The position numbers and the translations under genes are program-made. A DNA stretch of 36,443 bases, taken from Gammaproteobacteria bacterium. Lineage in GTDB: Bacteria > Pseudomonadota > Gammaproteobacteria > Enterobacterales > Psychrobiaceae. This document shows positions 25,937 through 36,105 of the stretch, one piece after another (position 1 is the stretch's first letter; every line of letters starts with the position of its first letter). The notes beneath the pieces are model-generated. The model searched no databases and was not told the origin of the DNA. It saw only the letters and a list, made by a program, of their open reading frames with translations. The stretch covers positions 1-36,443 of the forward strand of contig JABSRU010000042.1 of assembly GCA_013214965.1 (NCBI GenBank), in the 5' to 3' direction.

Positions 25937-28900
25937 TTATTTTTTTGTGACTAAACTGGATATTACCGCCCGTAATGCTGCGGGTCTCACCATTTTTGCC
26001 ATGTATCGATAATCTTTTCCCTCAACTTCCTCCACCAGCGCTTTGCGGGTGTCGGCCGTAATAAGCACCCCGGGGATCTGAAATTGATATTTTTCCCTTA
26101 ACGCATCCATTGCATCTAAGCCAGATTCATTATCGTCAAGGTGGAAATCGGCTAACATAATGTCAGGCAATCCCTCTAAGTCATCTACGATTGCAATGGC
26201 CTGTTCTAGATTCTTAGCTAAATAAACATCACATTGCCAACGCTTAAGTAGTAAATCAAGACCGACTAAAATCTTTTCTTCATTGTCGATACATAACACT
26301 TTAATCCCGGCCAATTGTGAATTACCAATGTTTGCGATTGGGGTCACCACTTGCGGTTTGAAGTTTCTGACAATTGGCACCAATACACTGAACACCGAAC
26401 CGCGGTCGACTTCTGATTTTAGGGCTAGCTTATGGCCTAACACTTTGGAAATACGATCAACAATAGCTAAGCCTAAACCTAAGCCACTGCGATCATACAC
26501 TGAGCTATTCTCCAACCGTTTAAATTCAAGGAATATGTCATTAACTTTCTCATCTGGAATACCCTTGCCTTGATCCCACACCTCTATCCGTAAATTCTCA
26601 CCGACTCGGCGACAACCTAGCAATACTTTCGCGCCACTACCGTAACGAAAAGCATTGGTTAAATAGTTCTGAATAATCCGTCGTAATAAATTAATATCAC
26701 TGTTAATGGCAATGGATGAGTTAACCACTTTAAAGCTAACGGTATAGTCAGCCGACATTGCACCAAACTCGGCACTAAAATTATCTAATAATTGAGAGAT
26801 CTGAAAATTGGATTTATTGACTTCAATCGCACCTGACTCCAGTCGTGAAATATCTAATAGATCCGCCAGCAATTGCCCCGAGGCTTTGAGCGAGTCGGCG
26901 ATGTGTCTAACCGTCTCTTTAACCTGAGGATCGGTTTGATCCTGTTGCAATAAGGACGCTGTGAATAATCGCGCCGCATTAAGTGGCTGCATAAGGTCAT
27001 GACCAATGGCCGCCATAAATCGGGTTTTACTTGAGTTAACTTGTTCAACTTTTTCTTTGGCATCAATCAGTCGGTCATTAGCCATCGACAGTTCAATGGT
27101 TCTTGCGCTTACTCGTGCTTCTAGTAGCTCCTTCGAACGAATTAACTCACGTTCTACTTGGCGGTATTGGGTAATATCTGAAAAAGTCGTGACAAAACCA
27201 CCATCGGGCATCGGATTGCCTTGCATTTTTATCACTTTGCCGTCGGGACGAGTTCGCTCAAAATGATAAGGAAGCCCTTTAATTACTCGGTCCATCCGTC
27301 GATCAACATGTTCTTTAATATTGCCGGGGCCGCAATACCCTCGTTGTGCATTAAATTCAATTAAGTCTGCAATCGGTTTACCGACTTCAAGAAAGCCTTT
27401 TGGATAATCGAACAGCTCAACATAACGTTGATTCCACGCCATTAAATTATAATGTTCATCGATTACGCTCATTCCCTCACTCGCGTGCTCAATAGCGCCT
27501 TGCATCAGTTTTTGACTGACTAAAATTTTAGAAGATGCTTCATCAATTAAGCTAACCAAATCATCAAGCGGCATATCTCGGCCTTCAACAACCGAATGCA
27601 TAACTAAGGAAGCACTGGAGGTGCCAATGACCGAGGACAATAATAATTCAGTATGGGTAATAAGGCCACTGGTCGCAATCTTGTTACGGTTATTGTGACT
27701 GATAAACCTAGGTGAATACTCAATAAAACTCGCATAGGCTTTGTCATGGCCGACAAAACGACTGGCCAGCATCAATAATTCTTGCTGTGAGATAGCGGCA
27801 CTTTTAATCGCTTTTTTATGATTAAGACGATCAACAAAAATGCCCGCTTGCATCCGCTCACGAACCCCTGAACGAAACATGAAAGAGCCCCAAATGTAAC
27901 ACAGCGAGTTAACCAGTAAGCTTAACAATATCCAACCATAGCTTGGCTGCATATCTTTAATCCAATCTAAAGAACTAAATATATCAATATGTCCGGTCAT
28001 CGGTTTGGTTAGTGCATAAAACCAAATGAAGAGCCCTGCCGCCAAGCCAATGAAGACGCCTTTTCGATTACCATGCTTCCAATAAACAGCCCCCACTAAC
28101 CCCGGCAAAATTTGAGTGAACACGCCAAACGCTATTTGGCCGAGATTTGCTAATGAGTCTTGTGAAGAGAGTTCGACGTAGAACAACCAACCCAATAATA
28201 ACAAAACAAAGATAATAATCCGTCGAATATTAAGAATATTGCTGCTAAACCGATTAAAGCTGTGCTGTTCTATGTAACCAGAACGCAACAGAATAGGCAT
28301 AACCCACTCATTACTCACCATAATTGATATGGTTAATGCGGCAACAATCACCATGCCTGTCGCCGCAGAAATCGCGCCTAAGAAACCAAATAAGGCTAAA
28401 AAATCATAGCCTAACGATAATGGCAAAGCGATAACATAGGTATCAGCCGAAATAGACGGGTCTAACACCAACTTACCCGCTAATGCGATTGGTAGCACAA
28501 ACAAGCCTGCTAATACCAAGTAACAGGGAAAAATCCATCGACTATTAGTTAGTTGCTGTTTGTCATCGCATTCAACCATCATGTTATGAAATTGACGGGG
28601 CATACATAAAAATGAAGCCATCATCACGAGCGTTTGCGCGAATATTCCGCCCCAATGACTAAAACTGTTATCAATGGCCAATAAGTCACGCTGTTCTGCA
28701 CGCTGCCAAATATCACTAAAGCCATCAAAATAGCCCCATGTAACCGCAACACCAATGGCTAACAGTGCAAATAATTTAATGATAGATTCAAGCGCAATAG
28801 CTAGCATTAAACCGGGATGATGTTCTGTTGCGTCGAGTTTTCGGGTGCCAAATAAAATGGTGAATATCGCTAACAACAAGGCAATAAACAACCCTATTTG

Positions 28901-29362
28901 TTCTTTTTCAACAATAGATTGCGGCGTAAATATATCAATGCTATTCACCATCGCCTGTAATTGCAGGGCAAAATACGGCAATGTGCCCACCACTGAGATT
29001 AATGTGACGGTGGCTGCTAACCCTTGAGACTTACCATAGCGAGATGCCACAAAATCAGCCAACGAGGTTATTTTAAGCTCGCTGGTAATTCTTAAAATTC
29101 GATTAAGCAAAGGGAAAAAGAACATAAACAATAAGATTGGCGCAATATAGACAGGAAGGTATGACCACAAGCTATTAGCTGACATCCCAACGGTGCCTAA
29201 AAAACTCCATGACGAACAATAGACCGCCAACGATAAGCCATAAATAGTATTACGGGCACCTTGTTTGAAAATGCCGAAATGTTTATCACCAAGCCAAGCC
29301 ACTAAAAAGAGCGCCCCAATATAACCAATCGAAATTATCGGTAATAAACTGCTGTGATCCAT
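25937..29362 (-). CDS. Sodium:solute symporter-fused hybrid histidine kinase (ErcS/CbrA-like)
   Basis: 1141 residues. Residues 1-500 are a 12-13 helix SSS-type transporter domain (YGLSLAVYCSSWSFLGTVGM, SLADFVASRYG). A linker leads to a PAS domain (about 615-735), HisKA with His788 in AAIGHDLMQPLNAARLF, HATPase (DQGKGIPDE, SGLGLGLAIVDRI) and a receiver with Asp1070 in IMLADFHLDD. Kinases of this build (CbrA, ErcS) couple nutrient entry to gene control; ErcS belongs to the Pseudomonas ethanol oxidation network. ATG 29362 follows AAGGAA. From the H-box to the end it closely resembles the soluble kinase at 11250-13814, so the two look like paralogous inputs. No response regulator gene adjoins it. 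Confidence 0.93.
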   Translation of the reverse strand: MDHSSLLPIISIGYIGALFLVAWLGDKHFGIFKQGARNTIYGLSLAVYCSSWSFLGTVGMSANSLWSYLPVYIAPILLFMFFFPLLNRILRITSELKITSLADFVASRYGKSQGLAATVTLISVVGTLPYFALQLQAMVNSIDIFTPQSIVEKEQIGLFIALLLAIFTILFGTRKLDATEHHPGLMLAIALESIIKLFALLAIGVAVTWGYFDGFSDIWQRAEQRDLLAIDNSFSHWGGIFAQTLVMMASFLCMPRQFHNMMVECDDKQQLTNSRWIFPCYLVLAGLFVLPIALAGKLVLDPSISADTYVIALPLSLGYDFLALFGFLGAISAATGMVIVAALTISIMVSNEWVMPILLRSGYIEQHSFNRFSSNILNIRRIIIFVLLLLGWLFYVELSSQDSLANLGQIAFGVFTQILPGLVGAVYWKHGNRKGVFIGLAAGLFIWFYALTKPMTGHIDIFSSLDWIKDMQPSYGWILLSLLVNSLCYIWGSFMFRSGVRERMQAGIFVDRLNHKKAIKSAAISQQELLMLASRFVGHDKAYASFIEYSPRFISHNNRNKIATSGLITHTELLLSSVIGTSSASLVMHSVVEGRDMPLDDLVSLIDEASSKILVSQKLMQGAIEHASEGMSVIDEHYNLMAWNQRYVELFDYPKGFLEVGKPIADLIEFNAQRGYCGPGNIKEHVDRRMDRVIKGLPYHFERTRPDGKVIKMQGNPMPDGGFVTTFSDITQYRQVERELIRSKELLEARVSARTIELSMANDRLIDAKEKVEQVNSSKTRFMAAIGHDLMQPLNAARLFTASLLQQDQTDPQVKETVRHIADSLKASGQLLADLLDISRLESGAIEVNKSNFQISQLLDNFSAEFGAMSADYTVSFKVVNSSIAINSDINLLRRIIQNYLTNAFRYGSGAKVLLGCRRVGENLRIEVWDQGKGIPDEKVNDIFLEFKRLENSSVYDRSGLGLGLAIVDRISKVLGHKLALKSEVDRGSVFSVLVPIVRNFKPQVVTPIANIGNSQLAGIKVLCIDNEEKILVGLDLLLKRWQCDVYLAKNLEQAIAIVDDLEGLPDIMLADFHLDDNESGLDAMDALREKYQFQIPGVLITADTRKALVEEVEGKDYRYMAKMVRPAALRAVISSLVTKK

Positions 29363-29646
29363 ACATTTCCTTGTTGAATTTTTTTATTGAAACTATATGA
29401 CATTTAGACAAGTGATTCAATTCCCTGTCACTCTGTTATTACTGTAACTAGCCATTAAAAGCATCAACAACCTATCCTATTAGACTAAAATATAACCCCA
29501 CTTTAGTCTAAACAATCACGGTACATTAATTTAAAAATTTGATTGCTTTTAGTCAAGAATAATTAAATAACAATTCGATCTATAACTATGATTAATAACA
29601 GTTAAAAAAATAACAATACGAAATTAGAAGACTCAACAACCTCTAA
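29363..29646. other. AT-rich upstream region of the symporter-kinase gene
   Basis: 284 bases, very AT-rich, holding the kinase promoter and its AAGGAA ribosome site. I see no gene, repeat or strong hairpin in it. Confidence 0.4.
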
Positions 29647-30008
29647 AGCGATTTTGTCGATGATAACTATGTTGATGCGATGCAGTTGAGCTATAAAATG
29701 GATAATCTAACCTTAGCTGCACGCTACCAAATATCGAAAGATTGACGATTTTACCAAGGCATGACAACGCAAGGCGAAACAGTTAAAGAACGAGTTAACC
29801 AAGTGTATGCAGGATATCAATTGGATAAGTTGAAATTTCAAGTCGCATATTCGACCATTGATATGGAGTCATACAGCCTAGCGACAGTCGACACTGACCA
29901 GTGGCTGTTCGAAACGATATATCAACATAAGCATGGCACGTTCTATCTCGAATATACCTTGTGGGGTAGCAGGCTAAGCTGGTGTTGGGTTATAAATACA
30001 ACTTCTGA
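29647..30008 (+). pseudogene. 3' remnant of an outer-membrane porin gene
   Basis: From 29647 the frame reads SDFVDDNYVDAMQLSYKMDN, then LTLAARYQISKD, an in-frame TGA, then VKERVNQVYAGYQLDKLKFQ and further amphipathic beta strands. After the YLEYTLWG segment the frame is lost, and the typical porin end KLVLGYKYNF followed by TGA (30006-30008) appears in another frame. So the last third of a Gram-negative porin survives with one stop and one frameshift near 29960. It ends in YNF whereas the intact porin at 9224 ends in VITF, so it is probably from a different porin subgroup rather than a recent copy. Confidence 0.75.
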
Positions 30009-30071
30009 TTAGTCATTTACTTTAATCCTGAAGTTCATTAGATTTAATCATTTAATGGGCTTTTAAACGGG

Positions 30072-33000
30072 CTATACACTTAGTTTGCTATCGAATGGCA
30101 GAATTAACATAAATGTCACACCATTATCAACAGTTGAGCGACACTTTATCTCTCCCTTAAAAACTTGAGTCACCAAATTATAGACGATATGCATGCCTAA
30201 ACCACTTCCCCCTTCGTTACGTTTAGTGGTCATAAAAGGTTCGTAAATTTCACGCAGCACCTCAGGTGTCATACCGCAACCATCATCTTGATAACAAATA
30301 GTAAAATGTGAGTTATTTTGAGATATCTCGATATTAATATGACCAGTTGTCTGATGACAAAAGCCATGGTGCAAAGAATTATTCACCAAGTTAGTAATAA
30401 TCTGATACAAAGGGCCAGGATAGGTTGTTGTTAGGACATTATCATCACCCAGTACCTCAACAGTGATATCTCGATGACGATGCGACGACCTAATCGCATT
30501 AATAATATCGTTGATATTACCTTTAACATTGATACGGCGTGCTGCTTCACTGCTTTGGTCAACCGCTACTTTTTTGAAGTTGGTAATGAGATCGACCGCA
30601 CGGGTCAAGTTTCGCCAGATTAAGGTATAACTTTGCTGCTGAGCAGCCACCGACTTAGTGAGTTTGGTCAACGATAACGTTTTGTCCTCAAGCTGAACTT
30701 GCATTTTGTCTAATTCGTCGCGGTTATAACTGACGGCTGTTACAACGATACCTAGGGGAGTATTAATTTCATGAGCGACACCAGCCACTACTGCGCCTAA
30801 GGATGCCATTTTCTCACTTTCCACTAGGCTCTCCTGTGCTTGTTGTAATTTCGTGAGCGCATTGTTGAGTTTGTCGTTCTTTATAGACAACTGTTGGGTC
30901 CGTTGCCACACCACCGTTTCAAGATGTATATATGCACGGCGTTTTAATTTAATAAACATAACTGAGAAAATTAATAGGATTAACCCGTAACACAGCTTAC
31001 TGACATTACTCCACCACCATGGCGGTGAAATGCTAATGGCTAGTCGGTGAATAACCGAACGACGTTTTTTATCATCTTGCACATAAACTGATAATTGATA
31101 TTGACCGGGCGGAATCTTCATCAGATTGATCTGGTTATTACCACGATTTAATTTCAACCATTGTGATGATATGCCCCCTATTTGATAGAAAAAATCTATA
31201 GAATACTGTGAGTAATTTAATGCGGTGTAATTAAAGGACAGTATATCTTGCTGATAAGATAATTTAAGCTCTTTTAAGTGCTCTACTGCGACAGTATTAT
31301 TGTCTAATGTATTCCCAAGGACAGTCACTTGAGTAAGCATTATCATGGGTGGGGCCTGATTATCGGTCACATCGTTAGGCATAAACTGATTAAAGCCATT
31401 GATACCACCAATAAATACTCGACCAGTTTTTGATAATGCTGCGGCCCCAGCGTTATATTCGAGACTTTGAACACCGTCAAGTAGTGAAAAAGTTGTTACT
31501 TCATAGGTTTGTATATCAATGCGAGCAAGTCCGGCACTTGTGCCAAGCCACATTGCACCTTCATTATCGTTGACGATGGCCCAGACTGCTTTGCTATTAA
31601 GTCCATCACCTTTATTAAAAGTTTGTAACACTTTAAAATCATTATCAATGATCGTCACGCCATTACTTGATGCCACCCATACATGACCATGATTATCGGA
31701 CGCTAGCATATAAATTACGTTAGAGCTTAGTCCATTGTCTTTAGTCAAACGTTCAACCACGTTATTATGATAACGATAGAGGCCATCACCCAACGTGCCA
31801 AACCATAATTCATTACCGACAACTAATAGATCAAAGGGATCTTTAATCATATCAATGGCATCGAATGAAAACGGGTGAAAATCATCAATATCTTCATTGT
31901 ATACCAGCAAACCTTCTCCTCGTGATGAAACGATTATTTTGTCACCATACAGGGCTATGTTGTTGTAAAATAAAGAATGTGGAGCACTATCAAGGTAGAG
32001 TGATACCGTTTTTGTATCAAAATCAAAGGCAATAATTCCATCTCCTAATGTCAGCAACCATAATATGTTATTGATCACTGCTACATCAGATATAAACAAC
32101 TGATCATACTTTGCTAATGCTGGATATATTTTCCCTAAAGGGGAAAACTCATTATCTTTATATAAGAAGGCTCCTTTGGATGTCCCTAACCAGAGATTAT
32201 TACGGTCATCTATAACAATGCTGCGCATATCATCGTTGATTAGTGGTGACTTTGGATAAGTATGGCGATTAATATGACCTAAAGTCGTACTGCCTAATTT
32301 AATATAATTTAAACCACTAATTTGGGTTCCTAGCCATAGGTTGTTCGCATTATCTAACAACATAGATTCAATGTTGTTTTCACTTAACGTGTCTGGTATT
32401 AGTGGACTACTTTTAAGTCGCTGGATAATAACCCCGTCAAGAGAAACGAAAATAACTCCCATCATTGAGCCCAAAATATACCGTTCTTCAGCACGAATTA
32501 TATTTTTCACCAAATGAGTGATTGTACCGCTTATCATCAAATCCCAAACAGGCTCCAACTTAGAGTCATTAATTTGATACGCATAAACATGACCATCATT
32601 TTGTGAAAATAATAACAGATCATCATCAAGCAAAACTGAATTAGCTTTTACATTGGTTAACTTAACCGTTATATTATTTTTTATGGTCCAGTAATATATA
32701 CCTGAATTAGTGGCTATGTAGACCCCAGAAGAATCGACCGCTTGTCCATATACTCTGGCATTTGTGGTGTCAGAATTAATTAGGATATTGCGAGTAACAG
32801 CATCAATAAAATAAACACCATTTTGCAATGTCGCAACATACACACCATCGACGGCACATGACACTTTAATTATGTTGTCGGAGGGAATGTTGGGGTATTG
32901 TTCTTTGAGGACTATCACCATGGTATCATGTTGATAATCATAGATACTGAGCCCTGACTTAGTGCCAATCCATAACCAATCACGACTAACATCATCACAT

Positions 33001-33278
33001 ATACTGGTGATAGCATCACCAGATAAACCTTCATTATCAGTGAAGTACTGCCGAAATTTTACGCCATCATAGCGATTTAATCCCGATTGGGTTGCGGCCC
33101 AAATGTAGCCTAATTTATCTTGGGCAAGGGATAAGACTGACGGTTGAGACAAGCCATCTAGCTGATCTAACGATAAAACCCGCTGATTTGTTTTATCAAA
33201 GACTATGTCAGATTCTGCCGATTGACCGAGCATAGTCACAGATATCATGACCAAAAATATGATATATCGATAATACAA
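30072..33278 (-). CDS. Periplasmic-propeller sensor histidine kinase (Reg_prop/Y_Y_Y)
   Basis: 1068 residues if started at TTG 33278, which follows GAGGT closely and opens the signal sequence YYRYIIFLVMISVTMLGQSA; no ATG gives a better start, although ATG 33248 inside the signal peptide is possible. The periplasmic part has repeated two-component propeller units (GYIWAATQSGLNRYDGVKF, NNLWLGTSKGAFLY, GHVWVASSNGVTII, GAMWLGTSAGLARI), then a Y_Y_Y domain. A membrane helix lies at about 761-779, then a coiled coil, HisKA with His836 in VVAGVAHEINTPLG, and HATPase with GSGLGMHIVYNL. There is no receiver or DNA-binding domain and no adjacent regulator. Such propeller sensors often detect carbohydrates, but the ligand here is unknown. 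Confidence 0.9.
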   Translation of the reverse strand: MYYRYIIFLVMISVTMLGQSAESDIVFDKTNQRVLSLDQLDGLSQPSVLSLAQDKLGYIWAATQSGLNRYDGVKFRQYFTDNEGLSGDAITSICDDVSRDWLWIGTKSGLSIYDYQHDTMVIVLKEQYPNIPSDNIIKVSCAVDGVYVATLQNGVYFIDAVTRNILINSDTTNARVYGQAVDSSGVYIATNSGIYYWTIKNNITVKLTNVKANSVLLDDDLLLFSQNDGHVYAYQINDSKLEPVWDLMISGTITHLVKNIIRAEERYILGSMMGVIFVSLDGVIIQRLKSSPLIPDTLSENNIESMLLDNANNLWLGTQISGLNYIKLGSTTLGHINRHTYPKSPLINDDMRSIVIDDRNNLWLGTSKGAFLYKDNEFSPLGKIYPALAKYDQLFISDVAVINNILWLLTLGDGIIAFDFDTKTVSLYLDSAPHSLFYNNIALYGDKIIVSSRGEGLLVYNEDIDDFHPFSFDAIDMIKDPFDLLVVGNELWFGTLGDGLYRYHNNVVERLTKDNGLSSNVIYMLASDNHGHVWVASSNGVTIIDNDFKVLQTFNKGDGLNSKAVWAIVNDNEGAMWLGTSAGLARIDIQTYEVTTFSLLDGVQSLEYNAGAAALSKTGRVFIGGINGFNQFMPNDVTDNQAPPMIMLTQVTVLGNTLDNNTVAVEHLKELKLSYQQDILSFNYTALNYSQYSIDFFYQIGGISSQWLKLNRGNNQINLMKIPPGQYQLSVYVQDDKKRRSVIHRLAISISPPWWWSNVSKLCYGLILLIFSVMFIKLKRRAYIHLETVVWQRTQQLSIKNDKLNNALTKLQQAQESLVESEKMASLGAVVAGVAHEINTPLGIVVTAVSYNRDELDKMQVQLEDKTLSLTKLTKSVAAQQQSYTLIWRNLTRAVDLITNFKKVAVDQSSEAARRINVKGNINDIINAIRSSHRHRDITVEVLGDDNVLTTTYPGPLYQIITNLVNNSLHHGFCHQTTGHINIEISQNNSHFTICYQDDGCGMTPEVLREIYEPFMTTKRNEGGSGLGMHIVYNLVTQVFKGEIKCRSTVDNGVTFMLILPFDSKLSV

Positions 33279-33320
33279 AATGACCTCACTAAGCCCAAAA
33301 TCATAAGATAAGCATAGTGT

Positions 33321-33344
33321 AAACTGTCTCAATCGAGACAGTTT
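33321..33344 (-). terminator. Hairpin at the end of the desulfhydrase gene
   Basis: AAACTGTCTC (33321-33330) and GAGACAGTTT (33335-33344) form a perfect 10-bp stem with a 4-base loop that overlaps the stop codon of the desulfhydrase gene. The U-tract on the minus strand is short (TTT), so it may be a weak terminator or a processing hairpin before the propeller-kinase gene 43 bases on. Confidence 0.55.
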
Positions 33345-34338
33345 ATTTTATAAATTTTAAACCCTCTGAATAAGCAAATAAGGCGGGCGCACCGCCGGTA
33401 TGCCAAAACAACACACTATCTGTTTTCTTAATTTCTCCCGTTCGAATCATATTGATTAAACCGCCCATTGCTCGACCAGTGTAAACTGGATCCAATAAAA
33501 TACCTTCTGTTTGCGCTGTTAATGAAATGGCTTCGTTTTCTAATTCCCCAATAACCCCATAACCAGCTCCCACATAATCAGAGTTGAGAATGAGATCTTG
33601 ATCTGAGAATTGTTGATCAGCACCAATCAATTTTGCCGTTTTGTTAGCGAGCGATACAATGTATTGATCAAAAGGAACCTTATCGGTTTCATCTTTATCA
33701 ATATTAATACCTACTATTTGGTAAGAAGACTTTAGGAGTCTTTTACCAAGCATTAAACCAGCATGGGTTCCGCCGGAGCTTGAGGCAAAAATAATATAAG
33801 TTATTGATGTCTTTATCTCTTTAAGCTGCAATTCAAGCTCTTTTAGTGCTTCAATAAATGCGATGGCTCCGAGTTCATTTGAGCCGCCATAAGGCACAAC
33901 ATAGGGTTTTTTACCTGCCTTTTTTAATTGCTCGACAATTTGAGGAATGTCTTCACCTTTGCGGTTATTCCCTGCCCAGTGGATCTGACAACCAAATATT
34001 TTATCAAGTAATAGATTACCATCAAAGTGTTGAGGTTCTTGCCCGCCTAAAACAAGATGGCACTCTAGTCCTAATTTTGCGGCCGCAGCAGCGGTTTGAC
34101 GACAATGATTTGATTGGGCAGCACCTGCAGTTACAATAGTATCAGCCCCTTGAGCAAGCGCATCGCCCAAAATATACTCTAACTTTCTGGTTTTGTTGCC
34201 CCCTAAAGCCAGCCCCGTATTATCATCTCGTTTCATGAAAATTTTTGGACCATCAATTTTTTTGCTTAAATTGGTCAGCTCAACTAGCGGTGTTGGGAAA
34301 AAGCCCAATGCCTCCCTTGGTATATTCTCGTATCCCAT
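33343..34338 (-). CDS. PLP-dependent D-cysteine desulfhydrase / ACC deaminase family enzyme
   Basis: 331 residues of fold-type II PLP enzymes. The PLP lysine is in LALGGNKTRKLEY (about residue 48-52), followed by TAGAAQSNHCRQTAAAAAKL, the phosphate-binding ASSSGGTHAGLMLG loop and the C-terminal FWHTGGAPALFAY. The family contains D-cysteine desulfhydrase, ACC deaminase and L-cysteate sulfo-lyase; sequence inspection alone cannot decide. In a marine bacterium a D-cysteine or cysteate role is more likely than ACC. ATG 34338 follows AAGGA by six bases. The NSS symporter gene lies 390 bases upstream on the same strand and could supply an amino-acid substrate. Confidence 0.88.
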   Translation of the reverse strand: MGYENIPREALGFFPTPLVELTNLSKKIDGPKIFMKRDDNTGLALGGNKTRKLEYILGDALAQGADTIVTAGAAQSNHCRQTAAAAAKLGLECHLVLGGQEPQHFDGNLLLDKIFGCQIHWAGNNRKGEDIPQIVEQLKKAGKKPYVVPYGGSNELGAIAFIEALKELELQLKEIKTSITYIIFASSSGGTHAGLMLGKRLLKSSYQIVGINIDKDETDKVPFDQYIVSLANKTAKLIGADQQFSDQDLILNSDYVGAGYGVIGELENEAISLTAQTEGILLDPVYTGRAMGGLINMIRTGEIKKTDSVLFWHTGGAPALFAYSEGLKFIK

Positions 34339-34728
34339 GTTTTATCCTTGACTGTATTTTGAACAATTATTTAATAAGATGACCATATTAGAGATAGCTT
34401 AAACTTGCAAACTTTAAGTCCTGAAGTATGTTTTTTAAAGACGCTGTCAGTAACAATCCTTTGATTTATCCCGTCTCTCAGAGCATATTTGATATAGTCA
34501 CACTCATGCTTGCTACGGATTTCAGCAATCGTAAATCTCGTTAGCTTAGGTGCCAACAAGCACTATTAAATACGTTATCGATGCTATTTAAGTGGCGGGC
34601 GTTGCATAGGTTAATGTCTGCTGCGTCAGTGTAGCAGAACCCTAGGAAGCATTAAAAATTAGAAAATATTTGGGTGTCGCTTATGTAATGATGGATTAAT
34701 GATGGATAAGCGCCAATATCTAATACGA
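34339..34728. other. Intergenic region without a recognisable gene
   Basis: 390 bases between the NSS symporter stop and the desulfhydrase start. It contains the desulfhydrase ribosome site (AAGGA) and a tandem TAATGATGGAT near 34686-34710. A 62-codon open frame on the minus strand (34371-34559) lacks any family feature, and I do not call it. Confidence 0.4.
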
Positions 34729-36105
34729 TTATAAAGAGACCACGCCAATGAGTTGCAAGAAGAGGATGGAAATGGCTATCGGTGCCAACCATTTCATTGA
34801 CATTAACCAGATACGATAGATTAGTGGCGTACATTTTAATTCCGCTTGACTGATAGCCGACGTCACGCGCCAGCCAACAAAAATCGCTAGCAGTAGTCCC
34901 CCAATGGGTAGCATGATATTGGATGCCGTATAATCAAGGATCGAAAAAATATGATAGGAGTGTCCATTAATTTCTAATTGTGTCCAAGGCGCACCACTCA
35001 AAGAAAAAACAGTGGCCAAACTCATGAACCATAAGACAAGCCCAGATAGGGTTGATGCCTGCCAACGTGATAGTGACCAATGTTCGACTAAATAGGCAAC
35101 GGATGATTCGAGTAAGGCAATGGTAGAGGTGAACGCCGCTATCACCAACATCACGAAAAATAAGGTACCAAATAACACTCCGCCAGGCATTTGGCCAAAG
35201 GCAATTGGTAAAGTTTGAAATATCAATCCCGGTCCTGCTGATGGTGCAAGGTTATTGGAAAAAACAATGGGAAATATCGCAAGACCGGCTAATAATGCGA
35301 CGATAGTGTCGGCTGCGGCGATATAAAGTGACGTCTTATAGATCGATATATCCTGTGGCATATAAGAGCCGTAGGCTAGCATGATCCCAGATGCTAAGCT
35401 CAGGGTAAAAAAAGAATGGCCAAGAGCGATGACCACCGAATTAATGGTTAATTTGCTAAAATCAGGTTTAAACATAAACTCGAGTGTTGTAACAAAATCA
35501 CCACTGAAGCCAGAATATAACGCAGTTATCACCAGTAAGATTATCATCAATGGCATCGCGTATTTTATTGTTCGTTCTAATCCTCGTTGCACGCCTTTTG
35601 CAACGACAATCACTGTGGCTGTCAATATCGCTGCCGACCAATATATGAGCTGCATTGGCCGCTTAAGATGTTCAACAAATAGTGCTTCAATACCAGCGGC
35701 ATCTTGACTGATAAAATCGCCACTGAGCGCTTTAAACACATAGGCTAATGCCCAGCCAGCTATCACGATATAAAAAGAAAGGATTAGGTAACCAGTTAAT
35801 GCTCCCAGCCAACCGACGGCTTGCCAACGTGAACTGACTTTTGACTCTTGCGCTAGCCGTTTTACACTTGTGCCCGGATTACTGCGACCACGGCGACCAA
35901 TCATAACCTCGGACATCATCATTGGTATACCAATAAAAACCACACAAGCGAGATACACGAGAACAAAGGCTCCACCGCCATTTTCACCCATAATATACGG
36001 AAATTTCCAAATGTTACCCAAACCAACAGCCGCGCCAGTTGCTGCAAGGGTATAAGTTAAACTATTGGACCAGTATTCATGTTGTGATTGCTTTAGATTA
36101 ATCAT
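34729..36105 (-). CDS. NSS-family sodium-dependent amino acid symporter
   Basis: 458 residues with about 11-12 membrane helices of the neurotransmitter:sodium symporter (LeuT-like) family. Helix 1 carries the signature GAAVGLGNIWKFPYIMGENG with the unwound GLGN sodium/substrate site. Further hallmarks are the helix 5-6 region (HSFFTLSLASGIMLAYGSYM) and the helix 8 stretch AFTSTIALLESSVAYLVE. It takes up an amino acid or related compound with sodium. I start at ATG 36105, seven bases after GGGGTG; the frame also has a GTG at 36114. The desulfhydrase gene downstream hints at a sulfur amino acid, but the 390-base gap makes an operon uncertain. Confidence 0.93.
   Translation of the reverse strand: MINLKQSQHEYWSNSLTYTLAATGAAVGLGNIWKFPYIMGENGGGAFVLVYLACVVFIGIPMMMSEVMIGRRGRSNPGTSVKRLAQESKVSSRWQAVGWLGALTGYLILSFYIVIAGWALAYVFKALSGDFISQDAAGIEALFVEHLKRPMQLIYWSAAILTATVIVVAKGVQRGLERTIKYAMPLMIILLVITALYSGFSGDFVTTLEFMFKPDFSKLTINSVVIALGHSFFTLSLASGIMLAYGSYMPQDISIYKTSLYIAAADTIVALLAGLAIFPIVFSNNLAPSAGPGLIFQTLPIAFGQMPGGVLFGTLFFVMLVIAAFTSTIALLESSVAYLVEHWSLSRWQASTLSGLVLWFMSLATVFSLSGAPWTQLEINGHSYHIFSILDYTASNIMLPIGGLLLAIFVGWRVTSAISQAELKCTPLIYRIWLMSMKWLAPIAISILFLQLIGVVSL

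Noticed and set aside
34371-34559. A 62-codon open frame on the minus strand between the symporter and desulfhydrase genes.
   Set aside because: No recognisable family feature, signal peptide or membrane segment, and no good ribosome site.
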